Below, in pieces: positions 17,149 through 24,823 of a stretch of DNA of 64,000 nucleotides (positions are counted from its first letter, which is position 1; every line of letters starts with the position of its first letter). The position numbers and the translations under genes were made by a program. The stretch covers positions 326,543 to 390,542 of the forward strand of contig NZ_HG322949.1 in assembly GCF_000723165.1 (NCBI RefSeq), given 5' to 3'. The notes under the pieces were generated by a model that had not been told where the DNA came from, made no database searches, and saw only the letters and a list, made by a program, of their open reading frames with translations. This DNA comes from Janthinobacterium agaricidamnosum NBRC 102515 = DSM 9628. Lineage in GTDB: Bacteria > Pseudomonadota > Gammaproteobacteria > Burkholderiales > Burkholderiaceae_D.

Positions 17149-17607
17149 TTATTTTTTTTGGTAAATGCCGACGCCTACCCAGTACTGATTGGTGGCTTTG
17201 CGTACATAAGAGGATTTTTCCTCCAGCGCCTTTGTGACGGGATTGAGCCAGATGTAGTTGATCCAGGCGCTTTCGCCCGCCATGGCGCGATCACGCATTT
17301 CCTTGACGAAGAACTTGCCGTCGGCGTCCTTCAACTCGACCATGGCCCGGCCATTCAGCTTGGGGTTGGTCGCGTGGCAGATCATGCTGGCGCTGTCATT
17401 GTGTACAAAAACATAAAGATCGCCTTTGATATAGCCTGATTTGGCATCAGCAAAATCCTTGCAGGCATCTTCGATGCCTTTTTTCTGAATGTTCGCAACG
17501 GCTTTATCAACGAGCGCGATCGCATCGGATCTGTTGTTTTGTGCGTCCGATGGCGCCGCCACGGCGAGCGTGGCAGTTGCCAGCACGGGCAGAATGTAGC
17601 GTTTCAT
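17149..17607 (-). CDS. Small periplasmic Cache-domain protein in the pca regulon
   Basis: A 152-residue protein with a signal peptide (MKRYILPVLATATLAVAAPSDA) and one ligand-binding Cache-like domain. GDLYVFVHNDSASMICHATN and the closing YWVGVGIYQKK fit the single-Cache family. No transmembrane helix or output domain follows, so it is a free periplasmic protein, perhaps binding an aromatic acid for transport or sensing. The start at 17607 gives a clean signal peptide. The gene precedes pcaK on the same strand behind a PcaR-type operator pair. The ligand is unknown. Confidence 0.8.
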   Translation of the reverse strand: MKRYILPVLATATLAVAAPSDAQNNRSDAIALVDKAVANIQKKGIEDACKDFADAKSGYIKGDLYVFVHNDSASMICHATNPKLNGRAMVELKDADGKFFVKEMRDRAMAGESAWINYIWLNPVTKALEEKSSYVRKATNQYWVGVGIYQKK

Positions 17608-17677
17608 ATTGTCTCTCGTTATTGTAGATTTGGATTCCGGTCGGAATCCGATTTTCAGCATAGTATAGATCTACAAT

Positions 17678-17711
17678 GTACGATTAAGGGACATAAGTGC
17701 GATAATCGAAC
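17678..17711 (-). promoter_or_regulatory. PcaR-type operator pair upstream of the Cache-pcaK operon
   Basis: On the plus strand GTGCGATAATCGAAC lies at 17697-17711, and a weaker box GTACGATTAAGGGAC at 17678-17692 starts 19 bp earlier. The strong box is the exact reverse complement of the pcaI box at 13046-13060. A TATACT hexamer lies between this site and the Cache gene start at 17607. Confidence 0.72.
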
Positions 17712-17794
17712 AATATTTTTTATTTCAGGATCATAAATATCCTCTTCATCGTGAGCCGGACACACGAGGGAAACAGCGTAGCGCAGGTGTGGTT

Positions 17795-17983
17795 TTACGC
17801 GAGATTGATCGAGCTGCCGGCAACTCGGGTGAGCTTCGGATAGGTGTTGTAAGGGCGCATCGGGCGCGTGCGCTGGTGGTTGGCCACTGTTGCGTCGGCC
17901 ACGATAGGCGACACGGGCGCCAGCTTGTTTTCCTGCCAGTTTTTCAGCGTCTTCAGGCCGCTATGGCGCGCACTGAACGGACC
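17795..17983 (-). pseudogene. Probable 3' remnant of a tannase/feruloyl esterase gene
   Basis: The minus-strand frame ending at 17795 reads SGLKTLKNWQENKLAPVSP, then QRTRPMRPYNTYPKLTRV. This resembles the C-terminal end of tannase/feruloyl esterase family proteins, where an L-x-x-W-x-E-x-x-x-A-P segment is followed by RTRPLCPYP and the end. The cysteine is missing, and upstream of about 17983 the frame has no matching sequence before running into the thioesterase gene. It is therefore at best a decayed tail. The stretch 17712-17794 and 17984-18060 shows nothing else. Confidence 0.4.
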
Positions 17984-18060
17984 GTCAGCGCGGCCAGACC
18001 GGCCAGCCGGCTCGACGTCTGCAGCAAGATGCAAGGTCCGCCCTCCATGCCGGGAGCGGC

Positions 18061-18498
18061 TCAGGAGAGCAGGGTTTCGATCGGTGGTACTTTGCGCGGC
18101 TTGCGGTTGGAATCGGTGGCGACATAGGTCAGCGTCGCTTCGGTCACTTTGACGATGCATGCCTGCAGGCGGTTACGCTCGGCATAGACTTCCACGTTGA
18201 CGGTGATCGAAGTATTGCCGACCTTGACGATATCGGCGTAGAAGGTGAGCAGATCGCCGATGAAGACGGGGTTTTTGAAGACGAAGGAATTGACGGCGAT
18301 GGTCGCGACGCGGCCGTTGGCGCGCCGCGTGGCCGGCAGCGAACCGGCGATATCGACCTGGGCCATGATCCAGCCGCCGAACACGTCGCCATAGACATTG
18401 GCGTCGGCCGGTCCCGGCATCATGCGCAATTCAGGCATTTTTCCTGTTGGAAGGCCGGCTGGCAGGCAGTTTTCGGACGGGATCGTGGGGGCGGTCAT
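18061..18498 (-). CDS. Acyl-CoA thioesterase, hotdog fold (YciA type)
   Basis: A 145-residue single hotdog-domain enzyme that hydrolyses acyl-CoA thioesters. The motif ANVYGDVFGGWIMAQVDIAG at residues about 33-52 is the YciA/BFIT helix region with the catalytic Asp. FVFKNPVFIGDLLTFYADI follows. It is divergent from the ABC exporter gene with only about 60 bp between the starts, which must hold both promoters. Confidence 0.9.
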   Translation of the reverse strand: MTAPTIPSENCLPAGLPTGKMPELRMMPGPADANVYGDVFGGWIMAQVDIAGSLPATRRANGRVATIAVNSFVFKNPVFIGDLLTFYADIVKVGNTSITVNVEVYAERNRLQACIVKVTEATLTYVATDSNRKPRKVPPIETLLS

Positions 18499-18559
18499 CG
18501 TGAATTCTCATGAAAGGCTACAATTGTCCAGATTGAACCATAAAAAGTCCCACTCTGCC

Positions 18560-20416
18560 ATGCGCCGTCATCCAACTCCCCTCCCTCCGAATGCAGGCAA
18601 CAGCGCCAAAGCGGCGCCGACGCGCAGCGATTTTGCCACCTTGAAAACCTTGCTGCCCTATTTATGGGTCTATAAATGGCGCGTGCTGGTAGCGCTGCTG
18701 TGTCTGGTCGGCGCCAAGCTGGCCAACGTCGGCGTGCCGCTGGTCCTGAAAAAACTGGTCGATGCGATGAGCATCACGGCCGCCCATCCGCAAGCGATGC
18801 TGGTATTGCCGCTGGGTATATTGGCGGCCTACGGTTTGCTGCGCGTGTCGACCACGATCTTTACCGAGCTGCGCGAATTCCTGTTCGCCCGCGTCACGCA
18901 GCGCGCCGTGCGCATCATTGCGCTGAAGGTGTTCCGCCATTTGCATGCGCTGTCGCTGCGTTTCCACCTGAACCGCCAGACCGGCGGCATGACGCGCGAT
19001 ATCGAGCGCGGCACGCGCGGCGTCGGTTCGCTGATTTCGTACACGCTGTTCAACATCCTGCCGACGCTGGTCGAGATCACGCTGGTGCTGGGCTACCTGG
19101 TGACCCATTACGATATCTGGTTCAGCGTGATCACCTTGGTCGCGCTGGTGCTGTACATCGGTTTTACCGTGTTCGTCACCGATTGGCGCACGCATTTCCG
19201 CCGTACCATGAACGACCTGGATTCGAAAGCCAATACCAAGGCCATCGATTCGCTGATCAACTATGAAACGGTGAAATACTTCGGCAATGAGGATTACGAG
19301 GCGCAGCGCTACGACGAAGGCTTGCAGCGGTTTGAAACGGCGGCCGTGAAATCGCAGACGTCTTTATCGCTGCTCAATACCGGCCAGTCCTTGATCATTG
19401 CCACTGCCGTCACGCTGATCCTGTGGCGCGCGACCCAGGGCGTGATCGACGGCAAGATGACGCTGGGCGACCTGGTGCTGGTGAACGCCTTCATGATCCA
19501 GCTGTATATTCCGCTCAATTTCCTCGGCGTGATTTACCGCGAAATCAAGCAAAGCCTGGCCGACATGGAACGGCTGTTTTCACTGCTCGATCAAAACCGC
19601 GAAATCGCCGATGCGCCGCAAGCGCTACCTCTGGTCACGCATGGCGCGCAACTGCAGTTTTCACATGTCGATTTCAGTTACGAGGCGAACCGGCAAATCC
19701 TGTTCGACGTCGATTTCACGATCGCCGCCGGCACCACCACGGCGGTGGTCGGCCATAGCGGTTCCGGCAAGTCGACCTTGTCGCGGCTGCTGTTCCGTTT
19801 TTACGAAGTCAACGGCGGCGCGATCACCATCGATGGCCAGGACTTGCGCAATATGACCCAGGATTCCTTGCGCGGCGCAATCGGCATCGTGCCGCAAGAT
19901 ACGGTGCTGTTCAACGACACCATCGAATACAACATCGCCTACGGCAAGACCGGCGCCAGCAAGGCCGATATCATTGCCGCGGCGAAGGCGGCGTCGATCC
20001 ACGATTTTATCGAGAGCTTGCCGGACGGTTATGCCTCGATGGTTGGCGAACGGGGCTTGAAATTGTCGGGCGGCGAAAAACAGCGGGTGGCGATTGCCCG
20101 CACCCTGTTGAAAAATCCGGCCATCCTGATTTTCGACGAAGCGACGTCGGCGCTCGACTCGAAGGCCGAGCAGGCGATCCAGGCGCAACTGAAAGAGATC
20201 GCCAGGAACCGCACCACGCTGGTGATCGCGCACCGCTTGTCGACGGTGGCCGACGCCCAGCAAATCCTGGTGCTCGACCATGGCCGCATCGTCGAGCGCG
20301 GCACCCATCCATCCTTGTTGGCGGCCAACGGTTTATATGCGCAAATGTGGCAACGCCAGCAGGCACGCCAGGATGAAGACGAGGCCAGTGGCGACAAGCA
20401 GGAGGCGCTGGTATAA
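18560..20416 (+). CDS. ABC exporter of the Atm1/HMT1 (ABCB) type, fused permease and ATPase
   Basis: A 618-residue half-transporter. Five to six membrane helices occupy about residues 35-310. The nucleotide-binding domain has Walker A GHSGSGKST near 400, the signature LSGGEKQRVAIAR near 503 and Walker B ILIFDEATSALDS near 523. The stretch FNDTIEYNIAYGK and the ABCB7-like core place it with Atm1-type exporters, which move glutathione-linked sulfur or metal compounds. The ATG at 18560 was chosen because upstream starts would overlap the divergent thioesterase gene. Substrate is inferred. Confidence 0.85.
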   Translation: MRRHPTPLPPNAGNSAKAAPTRSDFATLKTLLPYLWVYKWRVLVALLCLVGAKLANVGVPLVLKKLVDAMSITAAHPQAMLVLPLGILAAYGLLRVSTTIFTELREFLFARVTQRAVRIIALKVFRHLHALSLRFHLNRQTGGMTRDIERGTRGVGSLISYTLFNILPTLVEITLVLGYLVTHYDIWFSVITLVALVLYIGFTVFVTDWRTHFRRTMNDLDSKANTKAIDSLINYETVKYFGNEDYEAQRYDEGLQRFETAAVKSQTSLSLLNTGQSLIIATAVTLILWRATQGVIDGKMTLGDLVLVNAFMIQLYIPLNFLGVIYREIKQSLADMERLFSLLDQNREIADAPQALPLVTHGAQLQFSHVDFSYEANRQILFDVDFTIAAGTTTAVVGHSGSGKSTLSRLLFRFYEVNGGAITIDGQDLRNMTQDSLRGAIGIVPQDTVLFNDTIEYNIAYGKTGASKADIIAAAKAASIHDFIESLPDGYASMVGERGLKLSGGEKQRVAIARTLLKNPAILIFDEATSALDSKAEQAIQAQLKEIARNRTTLVIAHRLSTVADAQQILVLDHGRIVERGTHPSLLAANGLYAQMWQRQQARQDEDEASGDKQEALV

Positions 20417-20577
20417 AACGTTTTCCTGGGCGGCGTGCAAAAAAAGCCACATTCAACGGTCGATTGCATATTTAGCCATGTTTATTTGGCGATATGGACG
20501 TGAATCGCTGATTCCAGAGCTAAAAATGCAATAAAATCCGGTTGAATTGGTGGCAGCCTCACCTCCGTCTCTTAACC

Positions 20578-20595
20578 GCGGCGTCATGACGCCGC
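20578..20595. repeat. 18-bp perfect palindrome in the gltI leader
   Basis: GCGGCGTCATGACGCCGC ends 21 bp before the gltI start and just before the CAGGAGA ribosome-binding site. A hairpin in the mRNA leader or a regulator site would both fit. Confidence 0.45.
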
Positions 20596-20616
20596 TTGGT
20601 CCGCTCAGGAGAATCT

Positions 20617-21585
20617 ATGAAATCAGGCAAAACTGTCGCTGCCTTGCTCGGCGCCGGTATCATCAGCAGCATGTCCTTCGTCGCCGGCCAGGCCCAGGCC
20701 CAGGAATTGACGGGTACCTTGGCAAAAATCAAGAAGACCGGTGTCATCACGCTCGGCGTACGCGATGGCTCCGTGCCATTTTCCTACCTCGACGACAAGC
20801 AGCAATACCAGGGTTATTCGATCGACTTGTGCATGAAGGCGGTCACCGCCGTGCAAAAGAGCCTCGGCCTGACCGAATTGAAAGTGGTGATGAGCCCGGT
20901 GACCTCGGCCAACCGCATCCCGCTGATGGCGAACGGCACCATCGACCTCGAATGCGGCTCGACCACCAATAACCTGGAGCGCCAGCAGCAAGTCGCGTTC
21001 GCGCCGACGATGTTTGTGATCGGCAACCGCATCCTGTCCAAAAAATCGTCGAACATCAAGAGCATCGCCGACCTGCGCGGCAAGACGCTGGTCGCCACCG
21101 CCGGCACGTCGACCGTCAAGCAGATGACGATCTTGAACAAGGAACAAAACCTGGGCTTGAATATCGCCATCGGCAAGGACCATCCGGAATCGTTCCTGAT
21201 GCTGGAAACCGGCCGCGCGGTGGCCGAGGCGAATGACGATATCTTGCTGGCGTCGCAAGTGGCGAATGCGAAAAATCCGGGCGATTACGAAATCAGCAAG
21301 GATGCGCTGTCGGTCGAACCGTACGGCATCATGTTGCGCAAGAATGATCCTGCGTTCAAGAAAGTAGTCGACGATGCGCTGGTCCGTTTGTACAAATCCG
21401 ACGAAATCCAGCGCATCTACGCCAAGTGGTTCACCTCGCCGATTCCACCGAAAAACATCAACCTGAACTTCCCGATGCCGCCGCAATTAAAAGCGGTGAT
21501 CGCCAAGCCGACCGACTCCGGCGATCCGGCGGCTTACGCGGCCGTGCCGGAAGCGCAAAAGACGTCGGATAAAAAGAAAAAATAA
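20617..21585 (+). CDS. gltI: Glutamate/aspartate ABC transporter substrate-binding protein
   Basis: A 322-residue periplasmic protein with a signal peptide ending near AQAQE. The solute-binding family 3 fold shows GVITLGVRDGSVPFSYLD, then GYSIDLCMKAV and LECGSTTNNLERQQQV. These are the GltI-type residues for acidic amino acids. CAGGAGA precedes the ATG at 20617; an upstream in-frame ATG at 20596 lacks such a site. First gene of gltIJKL. The 77-bp gap to gltJ may hold an mRNA-stabilising structure, since binding proteins are usually made in excess. Confidence 0.93.
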   Translation: MKSGKTVAALLGAGIISSMSFVAGQAQAQELTGTLAKIKKTGVITLGVRDGSVPFSYLDDKQQYQGYSIDLCMKAVTAVQKSLGLTELKVVMSPVTSANRIPLMANGTIDLECGSTTNNLERQQQVAFAPTMFVIGNRILSKKSSNIKSIADLRGKTLVATAGTSTVKQMTILNKEQNLGLNIAIGKDHPESFLMLETGRAVAEANDDILLASQVANAKNPGDYEISKDALSVEPYGIMLRKNDPAFKKVVDDALVRLYKSDEIQRIYAKWFTSPIPPKNINLNFPMPPQLKAVIAKPTDSGDPAAYAAVPEAQKTSDKKKK

Positions 21586-21661
21586 GAACGTTGTGTGACA
21601 AGACGGGGGGCGTGGGCCTCCCTTTTTCATTGCACACGCTCACCATGGCCGCAGCGGAAGG

Positions 21662-22417
21662 ATGAATATGAACTACCACTGGAATTGGCGCATTTACTGG
21701 GAAATGTCTCCCGATGGCGTCGGCACGTATATGGACACATTGTGGTCCGGCTTGACGTGGACGCTGGCCACGGCGGGTGTGGCGTGGATCATGGCGCTGG
21801 GCCTGGGCCTGGTGATCGGCACCCTGCGCACCTTGCCGAATAAATGGCTGGTGGCGCTGGCGAATGCCTACATCGAATTGTTTCGCAACATACCATTGCT
21901 GGTGCAAATGTTCTTGTGGTATTTCGTGATGCCGGAACTGTTGCCGCAAGCGGCGGGCGACTGGGTCAAGTCGCTGCCGAACGCACCGTTTGTCACCGCC
22001 GTCTTGTGCCTCGGCACGTTCACCTCGTCGCGGGTGGCGATCCAGGTGGCGACCGGCATCCAGTCCTTGCCGCGCGGCCAGAAACTGGCGGGCACCGCGC
22101 TGGGGCTGACTTTGCCGCAAACCTACCGTTACATTTTATTGCCGATGGCCACGCGGGTGATCTTGCCGCCGCTGAGCAGTGAATTTCTCAACATCATCAA
22201 GAACAGTTCGGTGGCGCTGACCATCGGCCTGATCGAATTGACCGCCAGCGCGCGCGCGATCCAGGAATTCTCGTTCCAGGTATTCGAAGCGTTTTCGGCG
22301 GCGACCATCATTTATATCGCCGTCAATTTGCTGGTGGTGCTGCTGATGTCCTTGATCGAGAAAAAAGTCGCGATTCCCGGTTTTGCCGTGGCCGGTTCCA
22401 CAGCGGGAGGCCACTGA
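21662..22417 (+). CDS. gltJ: Glutamate/aspartate ABC transporter permease
   Basis: A 251-residue inner-membrane permease of the polar amino acid family. The N terminus MNYHWNWRIYWEM is typical of GltJ. The ATPase-contact loop is near residues 140-170 (ATGIQSLPRGQKLAGTALGL). Five or so membrane helices are visible. GGAAGG lies upstream. It ends 1 nt before gltK, so translation is probably coupled. Confidence 0.92.
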   Translation: MNMNYHWNWRIYWEMSPDGVGTYMDTLWSGLTWTLATAGVAWIMALGLGLVIGTLRTLPNKWLVALANAYIELFRNIPLLVQMFLWYFVMPELLPQAAGDWVKSLPNAPFVTAVLCLGTFTSSRVAIQVATGIQSLPRGQKLAGTALGLTLPQTYRYILLPMATRVILPPLSSEFLNIIKNSSVALTIGLIELTASARAIQEFSFQVFEAFSAATIIYIAVNLLVVLLMSLIEKKVAIPGFAVAGSTAGGH

Positions 22418-22418
22418 T

Positions 22419-23111
22419 ATGTTCGGCAATTTCGACTTCGATGTGATTGCCCGTTCCTGGGTGTACCTGTTCAAGACCGGCATGCTGTTCACGCTGGAAT
22501 TGACGGCGCTGGCGATGGTCGGCGGCATCTTGCTGGGTACGGTGCTGGCGCTGATGCGGCTGTCTGGCATCCGTGTGCTGTCGCTGGCTGCCGGCGGCTA
22601 CGTCAACCTGGTCCGCTCGATTCCGCTGGTGCTGGTGATCTTCTGGTTTTATTTCCTGGTGCCGTATATCGCGGCCTGGATCATCGGTTCGGATGAACCG
22701 GTCAAGGTCGGCGCATTTTCATCGGCGCTGATCACCTTCATCATGTTCGAGGCGGCGTATTACTGTGAAATCATGCGCGGCGGCATACAGTCGGTAGCGC
22801 GTGGCCAGGCCTGGGCCGGCCAGGCGCTGGGCATGAATTACTGGCAGACGATGGCGAACATCGTACTGCCGCAAGCGTTCCGTAATATGATTCCAGTCTT
22901 GCTGACACAAACCATCGTGCTGTTCCAGGATGTGTCGCTGGTGTATGTGCTGTCGATTCCAGACTTTGTCGGCGCAGCATCGAAAATTGCCCAGCGCGAT
23001 GGCCGGCTGGTCGAAATGTATGTGTTTGTGGCCGTGGTGTATTTCGTCCTGTGCTTTGGCTTGTCGCTGGTGGTGCGGCGTTTGCAGCGCCGCGTCGCCA
23101 TCATTCGTTAG
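22419..23111 (+). CDS. gltK: Glutamate/aspartate ABC transporter permease
   Basis: A 230-residue second permease. The coupling loop reads RGGIQSVARGQAWAGQALGM near residue 120, followed by ANIVLPQAFRNMIPVL. GGGAGG overlaps the end of gltJ and serves the ATG at 22419. Partner of GltJ in the heteromeric channel. Confidence 0.92.
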   Translation: MFGNFDFDVIARSWVYLFKTGMLFTLELTALAMVGGILLGTVLALMRLSGIRVLSLAAGGYVNLVRSIPLVLVIFWFYFLVPYIAAWIIGSDEPVKVGAFSSALITFIMFEAAYYCEIMRGGIQSVARGQAWAGQALGMNYWQTMANIVLPQAFRNMIPVLLTQTIVLFQDVSLVYVLSIPDFVGAASKIAQRDGRLVEMYVFVAVVYFVLCFGLSLVVRRLQRRVAIIR

Positions 23112-23147
23112 GGAAGCACGGGCTTGTGCCGAATAAGAGAGAAAAAG

Positions 23148-23894
23148 ATGAGCGAATTAGAGAAGAAGATGATCGAACTGAAGAACGTCAATAAATGGTA
23201 TGGCGAGTTCCAGGTATTGACCGATTGCAGCACCAAGGTTGCCAAGGGCGACGTGATGGTGATTTGCGGTCCGTCCGGTTCCGGCAAGTCGACGCTGATC
23301 AAGACCGTCAACGGACTGGAGCCGATACAAAAGGGCGACATCCTGGTCGACGGCATCACCGTCAACGATCCGAAAACCAATTTGTCGAAGTTGCGCGCGC
23401 GCATAGGCATGGTGTTCCAGAACTTCGAACTGTTTCCGCACCTGACTATCCGTGAAAACCTGACCATCGCCCAGATCAAGGTATTGGGCCGCAGCGCCGA
23501 CGAAGCCAATGCCAAGGGCTTGAAATACCTGGACCGGGTCGGTTTGCTGGCGCAACAAGATAAATTCCCCGGCCAACTATCGGGCGGCCAGCAACAGCGC
23601 GTGGCGATCGCGCGCGCCTTGTCGATGGACCCGATCGCGATGCTGTTCGACGAGCCGACGTCGGCGCTCGATCCCGAAATGATCAATGAAGTGCTGGACG
23701 TGATGGTGGGCCTGGCGCAGGAAGGCATGACGATGATGGTGGTGACCCATGAAATGGGATTCGCCAGGCGCGTGGCGAACCGCATCGTGTTCATGGACCA
23801 GGGCAAGATCATCGAGGATTGCAGCAAGGAAGAATTCTTTGAAACCACGCGCTCCGACCGGGCGCGCGATTTCCTGGCCAAGATCATCCACTAA
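23148..23894 (+). CDS. gltL: Glutamate/aspartate ABC transporter ATP-binding protein
   Basis: A 248-residue ATPase. Walker A is GPSGSGKST near residue 39, the Q-loop is MVFQNFELFPHL, the signature LSGGQQQRVAIARAL near 141, and Walker B MLFDEPTSALDPEM near 163. The ATG at 23148 follows AAGAGAGAAAA. The stop codon TAA at 23892-23894 is also the left target-site copy of the MITE-like element that follows. Confidence 0.93.
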   Translation: MSELEKKMIELKNVNKWYGEFQVLTDCSTKVAKGDVMVICGPSGSGKSTLIKTVNGLEPIQKGDILVDGITVNDPKTNLSKLRARIGMVFQNFELFPHLTIRENLTIAQIKVLGRSADEANAKGLKYLDRVGLLAQQDKFPGQLSGGQQQRVAIARALSMDPIAMLFDEPTSALDPEMINEVLDVMVGLAQEGMTMMVVTHEMGFARRVANRIVFMDQGKIIEDCSKEEFFETTRSDRARDFLAKIIH

Positions 23895-24052
23895 GAGCCT
23901 ATCCCAGTAGTGAGCGTCTTGTTCTGGCCGCGCATCGGGAGCGCGGACCAGGCGTGAGGAGGACGCGTGGCGGGCCACGCGACGACAATCAACGCAGTCC
24001 CCGCTACTGAGGAACGCCAGAAGAGGGCGTATTCATCTACTGGGATAGGCTC
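23895..24052. mobile_element. MITE-like element with perfect 16-bp terminal inverted repeats
   Basis: GAGCCTATCCCAGTAG at 23895-23910 is perfectly inverted at 24037-24052. The 158-bp element is too short to code for a transposase. It contains an inner hairpin (CGCGTGGC against GCCACGCG near 23965-23982) and is flanked by TAA on both sides (23892-23894 and 24053-24055), which looks like a target-site duplication. The ends resemble those of IS5-like elements. The left TAA is the gltL stop codon, so the insertion preserved the reading frame end. Confidence 0.82.
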
Positions 24053-24063
24053 TAAGCTTGCCG

Positions 24064-24086
24064 GCCGGGCGCGCCATGCGCCCGGC
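24064..24086. repeat. Stem-loop between the MITE and the GNAT gene
   Basis: GCCGGGCGC at 24064-24072 pairs with GCGCCCGGC at 24078-24086 over a 5-nt loop. No T run follows on either strand. It may still act as an mRNA 3' end structure for the GNAT gene. Confidence 0.4.
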
Positions 24087-24116
24087 TGCTTATCTCTTGC
24101 TTATCTCTTGCTTATT
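24087..24116. repeat. 11-bp tandem repeat over the 3' end of the GNAT gene
   Basis: TGCTTATCTCT occurs twice in a row (24087-24097, 24098-24108), and a third partial copy, TGCTTATT, contains the GNAT stop codon complement at 24112-24114. It is likely a slippage product. Confidence 0.6.
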
Positions 24117-24561
24117 TCCCGGCCGTCTTTTCGTAACGGATATCGCCATCGACGATAGCGCCGGCCTGCCGCCATCCCAGCCTTTGATAAAAACCGTTGG
24201 CGCGGATCTCGCTCGCCGCATCGGTGACCAGCCAGATCAGCTCCTTGCGGGCGAACAGGAACGCTTCCGCTTCCTGCATCAATAGCCGGCCCAGGCCGCG
24301 TCCTTCGTATTGCGGCCGGACGAACATCGCGAACACCGTGCCTTCGTCGGCGTCGGCCATGGCAAATGCGGCGGCCGCGCCGTCCATTTCGGCGATCCAG
24401 ATGCGCGCATCGCCGCCGTCTATGGCGTCAAGCAACGCTTCCGGGGTGATGCCCATTTCCGCCAATTGCTCGCGCGATAGATGGTTTTGCCGCACGCTGG
24501 TGCGGATCTCGAACACGGTATCGATATCGTGTCCGGTGGCGATTCTGACAGTAATCGTCAT
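24112..24561 (-). CDS. GNAT family N-acetyltransferase
   Basis: A 149-residue acetyl-CoA-dependent acetyltransferase. The acetyl-CoA loop PQYEGRGLGRLLM is near residue 83 (R-x-x-G-x-G-type pattern), preceded by the strand GTVFAMFVRP. The C-terminal NGFYQRLGWRQAG is the usual motif B region. The acceptor substrate is unknown. It is transcribed alone away from the frc genes; the GGAGGCACAGGC upstream supports the start at 24561. Confidence 0.85.
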   Translation of the reverse strand: MTITVRIATGHDIDTVFEIRTSVRQNHLSREQLAEMGITPEALLDAIDGGDARIWIAEMDGAAAAFAMADADEGTVFAMFVRPQYEGRGLGRLLMQEAEAFLFARKELIWLVTDAASEIRANGFYQRLGWRQAGAIVDGDIRYEKTAGK

Positions 24562-24707
24562 GCCTGTGCCTCCTTCTTGTTTTGATTTTCATAATTTTAA
24601 CAAAAATGAAATTTCACCCCGATATTGGTCTGTTGGCCCGTTTTTTGCTGAGGCTTCGGAGTCTTGTTATTTTTAGCAATATTATCGATTTAAGCTTGAA
24701 AAAATAT

Positions 24708-24737
24708 TGCGCAAGCGGTTGCGCAACCGCTTGCGCA
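24708..24737. promoter_or_regulatory. 30-bp perfect palindrome, probable LacI-family operator for the frc genes
   Basis: TGCGCAAGCGGTTGC at 24708-24722 is followed directly by its reverse complement, ending at 24737. It contains two overlapping sites of the kind bound by LacI/PurR/FruR regulators, with CG-centred AAGCGGTT and AACCGCTT. It lies 86 bp before the first frc gene. The LacI-type regulator encoded at 28617 is the obvious candidate to bind it. Confidence 0.7.
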
Positions 24738-24823
24738 CGTAAAAACAATCTGCCATGATGGTAAAAAAACAGACAGCGCCCAGTTATTTTGTGGCAGCAT
24801 CATAAAAGCAGCAGGAGACCGGC

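Noticed and set aside
23895..24052. The inverted-repeat segment after gltL as a plain transcription terminator
   Set aside because: The arms are 126 bp apart and no T run follows. The flanking TAA copies fit a transposed element better.
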